A DNA stretch of 29,099 nucleotides, from assembly GCA_964558315.1 (NCBI GenBank), contig CAZLCL010000007.1:1-29099 (forward strand), given 5' to 3'. The notes below the pieces were generated by a model that did not search any database, had not been told where the DNA came from, and was given only the letters and a program-made list of their open reading frames with translations. The DNA comes from MWCM01 sp964558315 (GTDB lineage: Bacteria; Patescibacteriota; UBA1384; XYA2-FULL-43-10). Made by a program: the position numbers and the translations under genes. Every line of letters starts with the position of its first letter. Position 1 is the first letter of the stretch. This document shows positions 1 through 7,863 of this stretch, piece by piece.

Positions 1-432
1 GTTGTCGCCTCGCGTGGCAACAAAACCTACCTCTCCACGCCACGGCCGCGGTTCCTGCCCGGGCGATTTGCTGGCTTCGCCAGCAAAGGGTCTGTCCGTC
101 TTTGGGACGAGGAAGAGCGTAAGCTCTACCTCGCTGAGCTGGACACTCAGAAGGTGACATGCGTCGAGGGTCCGCGACCCAAAGTCGGGAGGATCCATGC
201 CGTGGTGACGAGGGGCACGGGCCTCGGCCTGCGCCTGGTGCACTTGCCAGGCGCCCTGAACACCCCATTTGCTTTCCGTTTTGACGGAAAGCAATACCAC
301 GTCGCTAAAGCGTTGATCGTGCCATGTGACGAGTTGCTTGGTGGGGGTCCTGGCACCGTCTTCGTAACCCTCCCGCCCCTCGAGGCGGAGGGCAAGATCA
401 CTGTAGTTCTCGAATCCGTCAGCGCGGGGTAA
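1..432 (+). CDS. GC-rich orphan protein, 5' end outside window
   Basis: The frame is open from base 1, so the gene is cut by the window edge; the GTG at 154 is probably internal. The 143 visible codons end at a TAA. I recognise no family. The visible product is basic in its first third, has no membrane segment, and ends in a beta-rich-looking stretch (TVFVTLPP, KITVVLESV). Third codon positions are mostly G or C, unlike the AT-rich gene at 557, so it belongs with the other GC-rich genes of the window (5050-6210, 7935-8231, 8518-8877). Its stop codon sits in the loop of a strong hairpin. Coding status is inferred from the long open frame and codon bias. Confidence 0.6.
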   Translation, partial: VVASRGNKTYLSTPRPRFLPGRFAGFASKGSVRLWDEEERKLYLAELDTQKVTCVEGPRPKVGRIHAVVTRGTGLGLRLVHLPGALNTPFAFRFDGKQYHVAKALIVPCDELLGGGPGTVFVTLPPLEAEGKITVVLESVSAG

Positions 433-456
433 CACCCGCGCTTGCCGTTTTTTATA
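422..456 (+). terminator. Hairpin enclosing the stop codon of the GC-rich gene
   Basis: Arms GCGCGGG (422-428) and CCCGCGC (435-441) form a perfect 7-bp stem. The loop GTAACA contains the TAA stop. A T-run follows at 448-453 after a 6-nt spacer, so this can act as a weak intrinsic terminator or as an mRNA 3'-end stabiliser. Confidence 0.6.
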
Positions 457-466
457 TCAGCATTAT

Positions 467-488
467 ATACCCTTAGGGGTATTTTTTT
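467..488 (+). terminator. Rho-independent terminator
   Basis: Arms ATACCC (467-472) and GGGTAT (477-482) enclose loop TTAG and run straight into seven T residues. This is a standard intrinsic terminator isolating the upstream GC-rich gene from the gene at 557. Confidence 0.75.
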
Positions 489-544
489 GTGCTATAAAGA
501 TAAATTCATAAATTTCTTTTATACCATTCTCTTCATAATTCCTT

Positions 545-550
545 TATAAT
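545..550 (+). promoter_or_regulatory. -10 box (TATAAT) for the 557 gene, leaderless start
   Basis: A consensus TATAAT lies 6 nt before the ATG at 557, so transcription should begin at or next to the start codon. There is no Shine-Dalgarno sequence. No convincing -35 box is visible. The same -10/ATG spacing recurs at several first genes and leader peptides in this window. Confidence 0.6.
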
Positions 551-556
551 ATATTT

Positions 557-3500
557 ATGACCCGCGAGGGGAAACTTCATAAAATTTATTTAGCAATTAT
601 TATTTCGATTGCCTCATTTTTATTGGTATATGCTTCCAACTATTTTTTAAATCTGATTCCTGAAAAAACCAGCCAAGCCGCTAACGGTTCAGTTACTTTA
701 AATGATCAATCGGACTGGAATGCGGCCGGAACTGTGAATCAATATACTGATCTTACAACCTCAGTTGGTGATGTTCTTATAGATGTGTCTCTTACCGATA
801 TTGTTGAAGGCTCTGGGGAGGTATCTAGCAGTGGCAATATTACTGGAGATTTAGATGATATCTTCGATTACGATACCGATACCGGCATTACTGTATCAGA
901 TGAAGATACTGAAATAACATGGCAACTTGATCGCGCTTTTTACATTTCCAGACATAGTTATTATAGCGGCGATCAAAGTGTTAATGCAGAATTTAATTTT
1001 TGTTTTTACCCTTCAACCGAAGTCGGTATTAAATGCACTGTTTTCGGTTATTCCGATTATAATTACGTGAATCCTTTCGACGGGCCATTAAACCCTAACG
1101 ATTGGACGCATTATGATCTAACTTTAACTCCATATTCTATTTTAAAAATTATTAATTTAGGCGAAACGGTAGATTTAAGAGAGTGGCGCGTGATCGGTAT
1201 TCCATCCACCGCTACTCACATCTCCGCTCCAACACAGATAGATGGGACCGCTGACATTTCAGGCTGGGCAACTTTTGAACCCTCGGCTGATTTCGAATCT
1301 GGAACCTCAATTTCGTTTCGTTTTAGAACAAGCGCTGATGCTACTAATTGGAGCGACTGGTCAAATCCTTATGCTTATGCCTCCAGTATAGATATCTCTG
1401 CTCTCAATTCGGCGCACAGATATTTGCAGGTTGAAACAACTCTTGCGAATTCAGACGATTCAAGCACGCCGTCGCTTCACTCCTACACTGTAAATTACAC
1501 CACAGGTAACGTTTGTGATGATTTTGATCATATAAATATCTCTCCAGCTACCTCGACAATCGAATCCGCTGACACCGAAAATATCTCCGCCTCCCCCGTG
1601 GACGCAAGCGATAATTTTCTTTATGGAATAGATATTGAATATTCTTCCGATTGCGGCACAGTTGATGATGAAGGTCTATTTACCGCGCCTGAAGTTAGCG
1701 AAGAAACCGTATGCACAGTTACGGCCGTCTCTTCTTGTGGCGGAAGCGCTCAAAGTGTAATTACAATCTCTCCCCCTGCCCCGACCTGTAGCGATGGCAT
1801 CCAAGACGGTGATGAAACAGGTGTAGATTGTGGAGGCAGTTGCGATCCATGTCCCGTGACTCCAACATGTTTTGACGGTATTCAAGACGGTGATGAGACA
1901 GGCGTAGATTGTGGAGGCAGTTGCGATCCATGTCCTTCAGCCCCAACATGTTTTGATGGTGTTCAAGATGGTGACGAAACAGGTGTAGATTGTGGAGGGT
2001 GCTGTGGGCATTGCCAGCCTATCTGTCCTTTATACGATTTATCTCTATGCGATTCCGATAAGTGTTTCAATAAAGTTGATATTATTCAACCAGCCGGAGG
2101 AGAAGTTTATCAAACCGGTGAAAGAATCAATATTAGCTGGGTTAACAGATCAAGCGCCGTTTCTTTAATCGAGGCATGGAACATCCGTTACAATATTTAT
2201 ATCTCTTACAACGATGATACTTGGCATAAAATTGCGGGCGGAATAAAGGATCGCAATTTTGCAAATCAATCAGCATGGCAAAAGATATTTTTCGATGACA
2301 ATTGGCAGAGCCGAATTTCAGCAAACTCATATTCATTTTTACTGCCCAATGATGATTCTATAGTTACAGACTCCGCAAAAATAAAAATTTATATGTATCG
2401 AACATTAGCCAATCCATTTAATTGCTCAGCAAATTATCAAGCGATTTCTAACAATTTTTCTATTATCAATAATACATATTTTACCGAATGTCCAACTGAC
2501 AAATTCTCTTTTGTCCATCCCGATGTTGTTCCAAGCTCATCAAGTAGTAATACTTATTATTACTACTTGTCACGAGATCAAATTTCTTCGTGGCCCAACA
2601 TCAATTTAACCGTATCATTATTAGATAATGTCACAGGCAATACAGTTGACAATGATGATTTTGATTTATCACCTCAAGATATCGGCTTTTTTGATCAATT
2701 TGGACGTTTTAATATTAGTAATGAATATAGAACTCCTAGAAACTTTATTATTACTTATTATGATAGTGTATGCAATGAAACAGTATCTTTAGAAATTATT
2801 TCACAAAGCCCCTACGGAGAAACAAGCGACATTAAGGTAATTACTCCTAACGGTGGCGAATACTGGCTTTTGAGGAATAAATACGCTGTTGAATGGCAAA
2901 ACACATATTCTACCGATATTATTGATAATATTTCAATTCTTCTCTCCACAGATGAAGGCAACTCATGGCAATACCTAATAAACAAAGATATTAAGGTTGA
3001 TAGTTTATCAGAAGAAAATTCTTATATGTGGAAAATTCCCCCCGATCAGTCTTTAATAACCGAAAAGGCACGAATTAAAGTAGTCGCCTACGACCGTGAA
3101 GGCAAGTATTTAGATTCAGATTATAGTGATCAAAATTTTACTATTGAAGATTCTATTGCTGGGGCGATCAGTAAAATTATTAAAGATAACATTAGCGCAA
3201 TTTCTAAAATATTGTTAATAATCTCCGCTTTATCGGTAATCGCATCAGTCGCAATCCCTATAATTCAAAATAAAATCTCTATTGCCTCTGTTTACGAGTT
3301 TTTTTACGGTCTTTTAATGGCTGGCAAAAAAAGGAAAAACACCTGGGGCACAGTATATGATGCATTTAGCGGGACAGCTTTGCCATATGCCATAATTACA
3401 CTGCATGATTCGATCACCAAGAGACTTATTGATACCACAACTTCTGACAACGAGGGTAGATTTGGATTTTTAGTGCAAAAAGGTAGTTATTTTATGAAAA

Positions 3501-4108
3501 TTAAAAAACGGTCATACGAGATTTCCAATGTCTCAATTATTGATCGTCAAGCTTTAAAATATGACAATAACTATTTCGGAGAAACTATTGATGTTAAAGA
3601 TGATGAACAAGCAATTTTTACTAATATACCGATGTGTGCCACCGATACATTTACTAATGTAATAAATCAAATACGAATTTTTTCCATAATAAATCGAATC
3701 TTAACTATTCTAAATTGGCCACTAATTATTACTGGCACATTTGTTTCTGTTATCGCAATTGTGTATTTCCCAAATGTAATAAATATTATTATAATGATAT
3801 TGTATATTCCGATTTGGATTTTTCAAATCAAAAATATTAAATCACTAAAACCTTTTGGACTTGTTTTAGACAAAGATAGTTCAATTCCGGTTGATTTAGT
3901 TTTGGTTAGATTATATAATAAAGATAATAAATTGGTTCGCACCGCCAGCAGTGATCAAAAGGGTCACTATACTATTCTTGCCAATAAAGGTGAATATACT
4001 CTTTTATCGCAAAAACCTGGATATATTTCTTTGGATAAAATTTCACTTAATATCAAGGAAGGTTATAAACCTTTATCAAATGTTTTATATCTTAAAAATG
4101 CACAATAG
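557..4108 (+). CDS. Large membrane-anchored multidomain surface protein
   Basis: This is a 1183-residue protein of a style common in Patescibacteria. In order it has an N-terminal membrane segment (about 10-31) and a long outer part. That part holds three 27-residue Cys-rich repeats (about 411-490, core DGDETGVDCGG) and two Kre9/KNH-like segments starting near DIIQPAGGEVY and IKVITPNGGEY. A membrane segment follows (about 883-903), then a carboxypeptidase-regulatory-like beta domain (from about 930, with SDNEGRFGF), a membrane hairpin (about 1045-1092), and a second such domain at the C terminus (SSDQKGHYTI). If the N terminus is inside, the two C-terminal domains would face the cytoplasm. 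The gene is followed 12 nt later by the ROK kinase gene, probably co-transcribed. The role is unknown; surface adhesion or envelope structure is a guess. Domain names come from sequence pattern only. Confidence 0.85.
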   Translation: MTREGKLHKIYLAIIISIASFLLVYASNYFLNLIPEKTSQAANGSVTLNDQSDWNAAGTVNQYTDLTTSVGDVLIDVSLTDIVEGSGEVSSSGNITGDLDDIFDYDTDTGITVSDEDTEITWQLDRAFYISRHSYYSGDQSVNAEFNFCFYPSTEVGIKCTVFGYSDYNYVNPFDGPLNPNDWTHYDLTLTPYSILKIINLGETVDLREWRVIGIPSTATHISAPTQIDGTADISGWATFEPSADFESGTSISFRFRTSADATNWSDWSNPYAYASSIDISALNSAHRYLQVETTLANSDDSSTPSLHSYTVNYTTGNVCDDFDHINISPATSTIESADTENISASPVDASDNFLYGIDIEYSSDCGTVDDEGLFTAPEVSEETVCTVTAVSSCGGSAQSVITISPPAPTCSDGIQDGDETGVDCGGSCDPCPVTPTCFDGIQDGDETGVDCGGSCDPCPSAPTCFDGVQDGDETGVDCGGCCGHCQPICPLYDLSLCDSDKCFNKVDIIQPAGGEVYQTGERINISWVNRSSAVSLIEAWNIRYNIYISYNDDTWHKIAGGIKDRNFANQSAWQKIFFDDNWQSRISANSYSFLLPNDDSIVTDSAKIKIYMYRTLANPFNCSANYQAISNNFSIINNTYFTECPTDKFSFVHPDVVPSSSSSNTYYYYLSRDQISSWPNINLTVSLLDNVTGNTVDNDDFDLSPQDIGFFDQFGRFNISNEYRTPRNFIITYYDSVCNETVSLEIISQSPYGETSDIKVITPNGGEYWLLRNKYAVEWQNTYSTDIIDNISILLSTDEGNSWQYLINKDIKVDSLSEENSYMWKIPPDQSLITEKARIKVVAYDREGKYLDSDYSDQNFTIEDSIAGAISKIIKDNISAISKILLIISALSVIASVAIPIIQNKISIASVYEFFYGLLMAGKKRKNTWGTVYDAFSGTALPYAIITLHDSITKRLIDTTTSDNEGRFGFLVQKGSYFMKIKKRSYEISNVSIIDRQALKYDNNYFGETIDVKDDEQAIFTNIPMCATDTFTNVINQIRIFSIINRILTILNWPLIITGTFVSVIAIVYFPNVINIIIMILYIPIWIFQIKNIKSLKPFGLVLDKDSSIPVDLVLVRLYNKDNKLVRTASSDQKGHYTILANKGEYTLLSQKPGYISLDKISLNIKEGYKPLSNVLYLKNAQ
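1787..2029 (+). repeat. Three 81-bp tandem coding repeats (Cys-rich)
   Basis: Repeat starts at 1787, 1868 and 1949 encode C-x-DG-x-QDGDETGVDCGG followed by two or three Cys. The first two copies are nearly identical in DNA; the third diverges after the GVDCGG core. Similar CxDGxQxGDETGxDCGGxC modules occur in many secreted bacterial proteins. The acidic and Cys residues suggest disulfide bonding and possibly metal binding. Confidence 0.85.
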
Positions 4109-4120
4109 ATCGGAGTAAAC

Positions 4121-4990
4121 ATGGCGCATAATACAATCGGGATAGACATAGGTGGCACTAATTTAAAAGCCGCATGGGTTGAGGACAACAGAATCACCAG
4201 CGAACTAATAGAAAGAGATACGCCTCAAAATTTGTCTGAGTTTAGAGATATTATCTGGGATATGCTTAAAATTTTAAATGTTAACGATGATACCAGATTG
4301 GGCTTTTCTATACCAGGGGTTGTTGACTATCATAATCAAATCATAAAGTTTTGTCCAAATTTGGAATTTTTAAATGGCTTATCGGTTAAGGATTTACTTG
4401 ATAAAGATAATTGTATGGCAGGAAACGACGCAGATATGGCACTATTAGGAGAGATTTGCACTAAAAACTATTGGGACATAGATATTGCCTTAATTTCTTT
4501 AGGCACAGGAATCGGCTCATCTTACTATATCGGTAATTCTAGCCCATGGCAAAGTAATTTAATATCTGAAATTGGCCATACTAAGGTAGCCTCAAACGGA
4601 AATCAATGCACTTGCGGAGGCATGGACTGTTTAGAGACATATTTTTCTGGATGGGCGCTCCTGTCTCAAGCCAAAAAAGCTAATTTGGTTGTAAATAATG
4701 TTTATGATGTATTTAATTTAATGCAAAATTCCAATCAAAATGCCATAGATATTGTTAACCACAGTATTGTATATTTAGGCATAGCGATTTCAGATTTAGT
4801 AAATTTAACTGGTATAAGCAAAATTATTTTGAGCGGAAAGATATCTCACTCTTACGATCTTTTTAAAGATACATTAATTCAATCAATTAAAAACTCTCTT
4901 CATCCCTATCTTAAAGATGGTTTCAGAATAGAAAAATCAGATATTATCAATCAGGGAGCAATAATCGGCTCTGTTGCCAGATTTGAATAG
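4121..4990 (+). CDS. ROK-family sugar kinase (glucokinase-like)
   Basis: The 289-residue product has the full ROK signature. There is an N-terminal phosphate loop IDIGGTN (8-14), a catalytic Asp in GNDAD (D103), an adenosine loop LGTGIG (about 127-132), a conserved E150-x-x-H153, and the ROK zinc motif C163-x-C165-x4-C170 followed by LE. The predicted reaction is ATP-dependent phosphorylation of a hexose such as glucose, N-acetylglucosamine or N-acetylmannosamine; the exact sugar cannot be read from sequence. ROK members can be repressors, but there is no N-terminal helix-turn-helix here. A GGAG ribosome site lies 6 nt before the ATG. The gene starts 12 nt after the surface-protein gene and ends just before a strong bidirectional terminator. 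Confidence 0.9.
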   Translation: MAHNTIGIDIGGTNLKAAWVEDNRITSELIERDTPQNLSEFRDIIWDMLKILNVNDDTRLGFSIPGVVDYHNQIIKFCPNLEFLNGLSVKDLLDKDNCMAGNDADMALLGEICTKNYWDIDIALISLGTGIGSSYYIGNSSPWQSNLISEIGHTKVASNGNQCTCGGMDCLETYFSGWALLSQAKKANLVVNNVYDVFNLMQNSNQNAIDIVNHSIVYLGIAISDLVNLTGISKIILSGKISHSYDLFKDTLIQSIKNSLHPYLKDGFRIEKSDIINQGAIIGSVARFE

Positions 4991-4994
4991 GCAT

Positions 4995-5031
4995 AAAAAA
5001 AGCCCCGACGGTGTCACCCGTCGGGTTTGTT
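4995..5031. terminator. Bidirectional intrinsic terminator between convergent genes
   Basis: Arms CCCGACGG (5004-5011) and CCGTCGGG (5018-5025) are perfect. On the minus strand the hairpin runs into GGC and seven U, an excellent terminator for the aminotransferase gene. On the plus strand it runs into UUUGUUUG and can stop transcription from the ROK kinase gene. Confidence 0.85.
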
Positions 5032-5049
5032 TGCGGGCTTGCTTCCGGG

Positions 5050-6210
5050 CTACTTATTGCTTTGAGTCACCCCAGACACCATCTCTGAGATAATCTTGAG
5101 ACCTTGTTTGAGTTGTCCGGCCTCCCCCGCGTAGGAGACGCGAATCCATCCGTGTCTTTTTGGCGAGCCGATGGCACTATCTATAGGCCAGAATGACTCA
5201 CCAGGAATTACGCCCACCTCATTCTTGCTTAGCAGATCGGCAAACTGCCGGCTACTTATTGATTCTGGTAGTGGCAGTCTCAGCCAAGCAAAGAACCCCC
5301 CATCAAGTGGTGCGTGCTGATAACGGTGCTTGTTAAGCCACTCAAGGACTACCCCGCGGTTTTCCGATAGATGCTTAAGCTGTTGCCGCACAAAACTCTG
5401 CCTGTTAGGCAGGAGCACAGCAACAGCGTTGGCAAACGTGTTGGGGCAACCATCCAGATCACCTGCAAGAGCTATCATGTGAGCGATGACTTCTTCGGTG
5501 CCCATAGCATAACCAAGCCTATAGCCGGGAATGCCAAGCTCCTTTGAGGCGGATCTTATGGTGATCGTGCCGTCCACACCATGCACTCGCGCAAACGGCA
5601 CAAACTCCACACCGTTATGGAGGAAATCACCGTATGTCTCATCGGCGATTACCGCCACTTGATGTCGCTTCGCTACTTGCGAAATGGCCTCGGGCGTCTC
5701 ACGACCCCACGCTACTCCTGTGGGGTTGCAGGGGTTACACACCACCAATACACATTTTCGGCCCTCTGCTTTGGCGGCCAGCATCGTAATATCCAGCTTA
5801 TCAAGATCGGGATAGAAAGAGCCGTCCAGCTCGACTTGCACAGCTTTTCTATCCAGTAACTTCGCCACCCTCCAATAAGGAGGATAGCCGGGAGAGAAGA
5901 AGATCACGACATCACCCGGCTTAGTTATGGCCATAATCGCCAGCCTATACAAGCTCTTAGCCCCGTTGCCCAGCATACACTGCTCGGTGCAGACGGCTAA
6001 GCCAATCTGTCCAAAGGTCTTGGCCACCGCTCGTCTTGCCCTCTCGCTTCCAGCAACTGGCACATACCGATTGTGCTTGTGGTCAAGGAGAGCTGTCCGA
6101 ACTGCTTCAACTACTGCGCTTGGAGCACTGCACATCAACTGGCCGATGGCCAATGAGATGCGCATCCCCACAGCCAGCTTTGCATACAGATTCAGCAGAG
6201 ACTGCTTCAT
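5050..6210 (-). CDS. PLP-dependent class I/II aminotransferase
   Basis: This is a 386-residue fold-type I aminotransferase. Visible motifs are NPCNPTG (substrate and cofactor binding), ADETYGDF (the Asp and Tyr that contact PLP), SASKELGIPGYRLGY (Schiff-base Lys followed by the Arg/Gly segment) and a C-terminal RVSYAG with the carboxylate-binding Arg. Typical members transfer the amino group between glutamate or aspartate and a keto acid. Its position just downstream of tyrA-pheA suggests the last step of Phe/Tyr synthesis, which is inference. The start is supported by GGAGG 7 nt before the ATG. Codon use is strongly GC-rich and unlike the adjacent AT-rich tyrA-pheA gene, which points to separate ancestry. 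A scaffold gap lies just upstream, so adjacency to tyrA-pheA should be confirmed. Confidence 0.9.
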   Translation of the reverse strand: MKQSLLNLYAKLAVGMRISLAIGQLMCSAPSAVVEAVRTALLDHKHNRYVPVAGSERARRAVAKTFGQIGLAVCTEQCMLGNGAKSLYRLAIMAITKPGDVVIFFSPGYPPYWRVAKLLDRKAVQVELDGSFYPDLDKLDITMLAAKAEGRKCVLVVCNPCNPTGVAWGRETPEAISQVAKRHQVAVIADETYGDFLHNGVEFVPFARVHGVDGTITIRSASKELGIPGYRLGYAMGTEEVIAHMIALAGDLDGCPNTFANAVAVLLPNRQSFVRQQLKHLSENRGVVLEWLNKHRYQHAPLDGGFFAWLRLPLPESISSRQFADLLSKNEVGVIPGESFWPIDSAIGSPKRHGWIRVSYAGEAGQLKQGLKIISEMVSGVTQSNK

Positions 6211-6300
6211 GGTGCGTCCTCCATGATATTTTAGGCTTTCGCCCGCTAGTTGCCATCTATAAGTGTAAATGACACCTTAACGGTAAAAATTATTATTTAA

Positions 6301-7491
6301 CTAAAANNNNNNNNNNNNNNNNNNNNNNNNNNNNNNNNNNNNNNNNNNNNNNNNNNNNNNNNNNNNNNNNNNNNNNNNNNNNNNNNNNNNNNNNNNNNNN
6401 NNNNNNAATACCTGCGGGTGAGCCATGATTTTTTGTATTTTAGATATGTCAGAGTCTTGCCTTCCCATAATATAATGTGAAATTGGAATATTTATAATAT
6501 CCACAACATCAAATTTATGCTTGCCTAATTCCTCTTTCGTTTCTTCAACAATCCCGCCACGCGAATTTGAAACCGCAAATAACCCGTAATCAATTTCGTT
6601 TTCATCTAAATTATCAAGAACCCTTTTTGTAGTGTGCAAATACCTTATTTGATAATTATTGATACTATTATCCAAAAAATATTTATGTATCGCTTCATCG
6701 TTAAAACTGCCCTCTCCACCCTGTATCCCATATATCGGCACAGACCTGCGAGAATATTTGCTTTTTACTATTGATTTAAATACTCTATCAATTGATTTCT
6801 GCATTCTGTTCCTGGAATTTTTAGCAAAAGGGTTTTTATTCTGCATATCAAAAAATAGGTTAATTTTATCGTTACAGGTCTGCTTAATAATTTCTATAAT
6901 CTTTTTATCACCCTTGGTGTTAATTGGTGATTGTAAATAACCAAAATCGTTAAGCACTCTGCCAACCAGATGAGTCATAACCTGAGATTTAGCAACGGTT
7001 TTATCATGCTCTTCTGCAGACATTTCGATAATTTTTAAACCTTTTGATCTAAAATACTTTTTAAAGAATTCATAATTTTGCGATGAAGTTTTAAACTTAT
7101 CCAATACAATAGGAAGCCCTTTAAAGCCCTTTTTTGAACTATCAGGCCCAAACATAGGATGGGTCAAAAGCATCTCGGCGCTACTTTTATGTAAATATTG
7201 ATTAAATATTTTTTTTGGATAAGTTTTTACCGACAACACATCAATCAGTAAATGACTACTAATAAATTTTTGGTGTGATTCAATAATTTTCTCAAACTGG
7301 CTAATTGGGACACAATAAAATATGATTTGTGACTGATAGGCATCGGAAAGGCAACCAGCTATTTTATCTTTGGGTAAATTAACTATCTGTTTTTTGTCGT
7401 TGTCAAAAACCCTCACCCTGAAATCGTTCCTTATTAGGCGATATATGGTTTTTCCAAAACGCCCATAGCCAATTATTGTTGCTGTTTTCAT
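6301..7491 (-). CDS. Bifunctional prephenate dehydrogenase / prephenate dehydratase, C terminus in gap
   Basis: The N-terminal part (1 to about 250) is a TyrA-type NAD(P)-dependent prephenate dehydrogenase, with Rossmann loop IIGYGRFG (7-14), LLTHPMFGPDS, and EEHDKTVAKSQVMTH carrying the conserved His residues. From about residue 257 a PheA-type dehydratase begins: YGIQGGEGSFNDEA, then GLFAVSNSRGGIVEET (equivalent of the PIENS segment), then MAHPQ. The TRF catalytic motif and any ACT domain would lie in or beyond the gap. One polypeptide would thus make both 4-hydroxyphenylpyruvate and phenylpyruvate from prephenate. Readable coding ends at 6407. The stop at 6301 is in frame only if the gap is exactly 100 nt, which is too short for a normal dehydratase end. 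An aromatic-codon attenuator lies about 250 nt upstream. No ribosome site is visible before the ATG. Confidence 0.8.
   Translation of the reverse strand: MKTATIIGYGRFGKTIYRLIRNDFRVRVFDNDKKQIVNLPKDKIAGCLSDAYQSQIIFYCVPISQFEKIIESHQKFISSHLLIDVLSVKTYPKKIFNQYLHKSSAEMLLTHPMFGPDSSKKGFKGLPIVLDKFKTSSQNYEFFKKYFRSKGLKIIEMSAEEHDKTVAKSQVMTHLVGRVLNDFGYLQSPINTKGDKKIIEIIKQTCNDKINLFFDMQNKNPFAKNSRNRMQKSIDRVFKSIVKSKYSRRSVPIYGIQGGEGSFNDEAIHKYFLDNSINNYQIRYLHTTKRVLDNLDENEIDYGLFAVSNSRGGIVEETKEELGKHKFDVVDIINIPISHYIMGRQDSDISKIQKIMAHPQVXXXXXXXXXXXXXXXXXXXXXXXXXXXXXXXXXXF
6307..6406. other. Scaffold gap of 100 N
   Basis: A run of exactly 100 N, the usual placeholder for a gap of unknown length. It removes the end of the PheA domain and lies close to the composition switch to the GC-rich aminotransferase, so the join deserves checking. 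Confidence 0.99.
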
Positions 7492-7524
7492 AATAATATT
7501 TAACTAGTAATAATATTGTGGTGG

Positions 7525-7549
7525 TGGTCCGGCCATTATAACCGGACCA
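7525..7549. other. Stable hairpin upstream of tyrA-pheA
   Basis: Arms TGGTCCGG (7525-7532) and CCGGACCA (7542-7549) with a 9-nt loop, 33 nt before the tyrA-pheA start on the minus strand. No U-run follows, so it is not a terminator. It may be part of a structured 5' leader. Confidence 0.55.
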
Positions 7550-7568
7550 AATGATCACCCCTTTCTTT

Positions 7569-7581
7569 GCCCCCGAGGGGC
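7569..7581. other. Small GC hairpin
   Basis: Arms GCCCC and GGGGC with a 3-nt loop, one of four consecutive hairpins between the aromatic attenuator and tyrA-pheA. A further imperfect stem lies between it and 7617 (CCTAAGC at 7585-7591 with GCCTAGG at 7598-7604). Confidence 0.45.
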
Positions 7582-7616
7582 TTTACCTAAGCTCTCCCGC
7601 CTAGGCATGTTGCTCT

Positions 7617-7648
7617 TAAGCCCCGCATGTTTTAACATGCGGGGCTTA
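7617..7648. repeat. Perfect 32-nt palindromic hairpin overlapping a mini-ORF stop
   Basis: Arms TAAGCCCCGCATGTT (7617-7631) and AACATGCGGGGCTTA (7634-7648) are perfect inverted copies separated by TT. Neither strand has a U-run after it. On the minus strand its first three bases are the TAA of the mini-ORF ending at 7646. Possible roles are an mRNA-end stabiliser, a protein-binding site or a recombination site; none is shown. Confidence 0.75.
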
Positions 7649-7708
7649 CTTCCAGTCAATGTCCCACAGCATAAAACTCACCTCTTTTTGTGCTGATTCT
7701 TGCGCCAT
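7646..7708 (-). CDS. Possible 20-residue ORF with two Trp, after the aromatic attenuator
   Basis: The frame starting at ATG 7708 ends FMLWDIDWK and stops at the base of a perfect palindrome. An internal ATG at 7672 has a good ribosome site (GAGG, 8 nt away) and would give an 8-residue peptide, MLWDIDWK, with two Trp codons. The frame is also open further upstream to a GTG at 7753, inside the attenuator hairpin. It could be a second leader peptide, a remnant of a lost gene, or chance. Occupying the position where the other two attenuators have their GC-rich ORF is the main reason to list it. Confidence 0.3.
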   Translation of the reverse strand: MAQESAQKEVSFMLWDIDWK

Positions 7709-7736
7709 GTCTACACATCTCGCAAGGCCAAAACAA

Positions 7737-7759
7737 ACAAAAAACCGGCTCACGGCCGG
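7737..7759 (-). terminator. Attenuator terminator of the aromatic (Phe/Trp/Tyr) leader
   Basis: On the minus strand CCGGC (7759-7755), loop CGTGA, GCCGG (7749-7745), then six U. The alternative antiterminator pairs ACCCGGCC (7761-7754) with GGTCGGGT (7805-7798) in the leader ORF: 8 bp with one G-U. A pause hairpin is also possible: ACCGGAC (7814-7808) with GTCGGGT (7804-7798), one mismatch. Confidence 0.85.
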
Positions 7760-7790
7760 GTATCGTATAATATCGTATATTTTGATATTA

Positions 7791-7856
7791 CTAAATCACC
7801 CGACCAAGTCCGGTAAAAAAGTAAAACCAAAAATTATTTATTATTTTAATATACAT
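7791..7856 (-). CDS. Aromatic amino-acid leader peptide (Phe/Trp/Tyr)
   Basis: A 21-residue ORF whose centre reads NNFWFYFFTG, with codons TTT TGG TTT TAC TTT TTT. This is four Phe, one Trp and one Tyr in six codons. It begins 7 nt after a -10 box, so it is probably translated from a leaderless end. The control codons lie directly before the first strand of the pause hairpin. A ribosome stalled there for lack of charged tRNA would block that strand and let the antiterminator form. Its stop is 31 nt before the terminator stem. This is the same logic as the E. coli pheL leader. Its likely target is the downstream tyrA-pheA gene. Confidence 0.85.
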   Translation of the reverse strand: MYIKIINNFWFYFFTGLGRVI

Positions 7857-7863
7857 TAAGTTA

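Noticed and set aside
1787..2029. Regular repeats as a CRISPR array
   Set aside because: The 81-bp units keep a reading frame, have no unique spacers and encode a known Cys-rich protein module.
7535..7540. TATAAT on the minus strand as a promoter of tyrA-pheA
   Set aside because: It lies in the loop of a GC-rich hairpin and no -35 box is found at the right distance.
7659..7859. Plus-strand ORF of 66 residues
   Set aside because: Antisense to the aromatic leader and its terminator; composition is not protein-like and there is no ribosome site.
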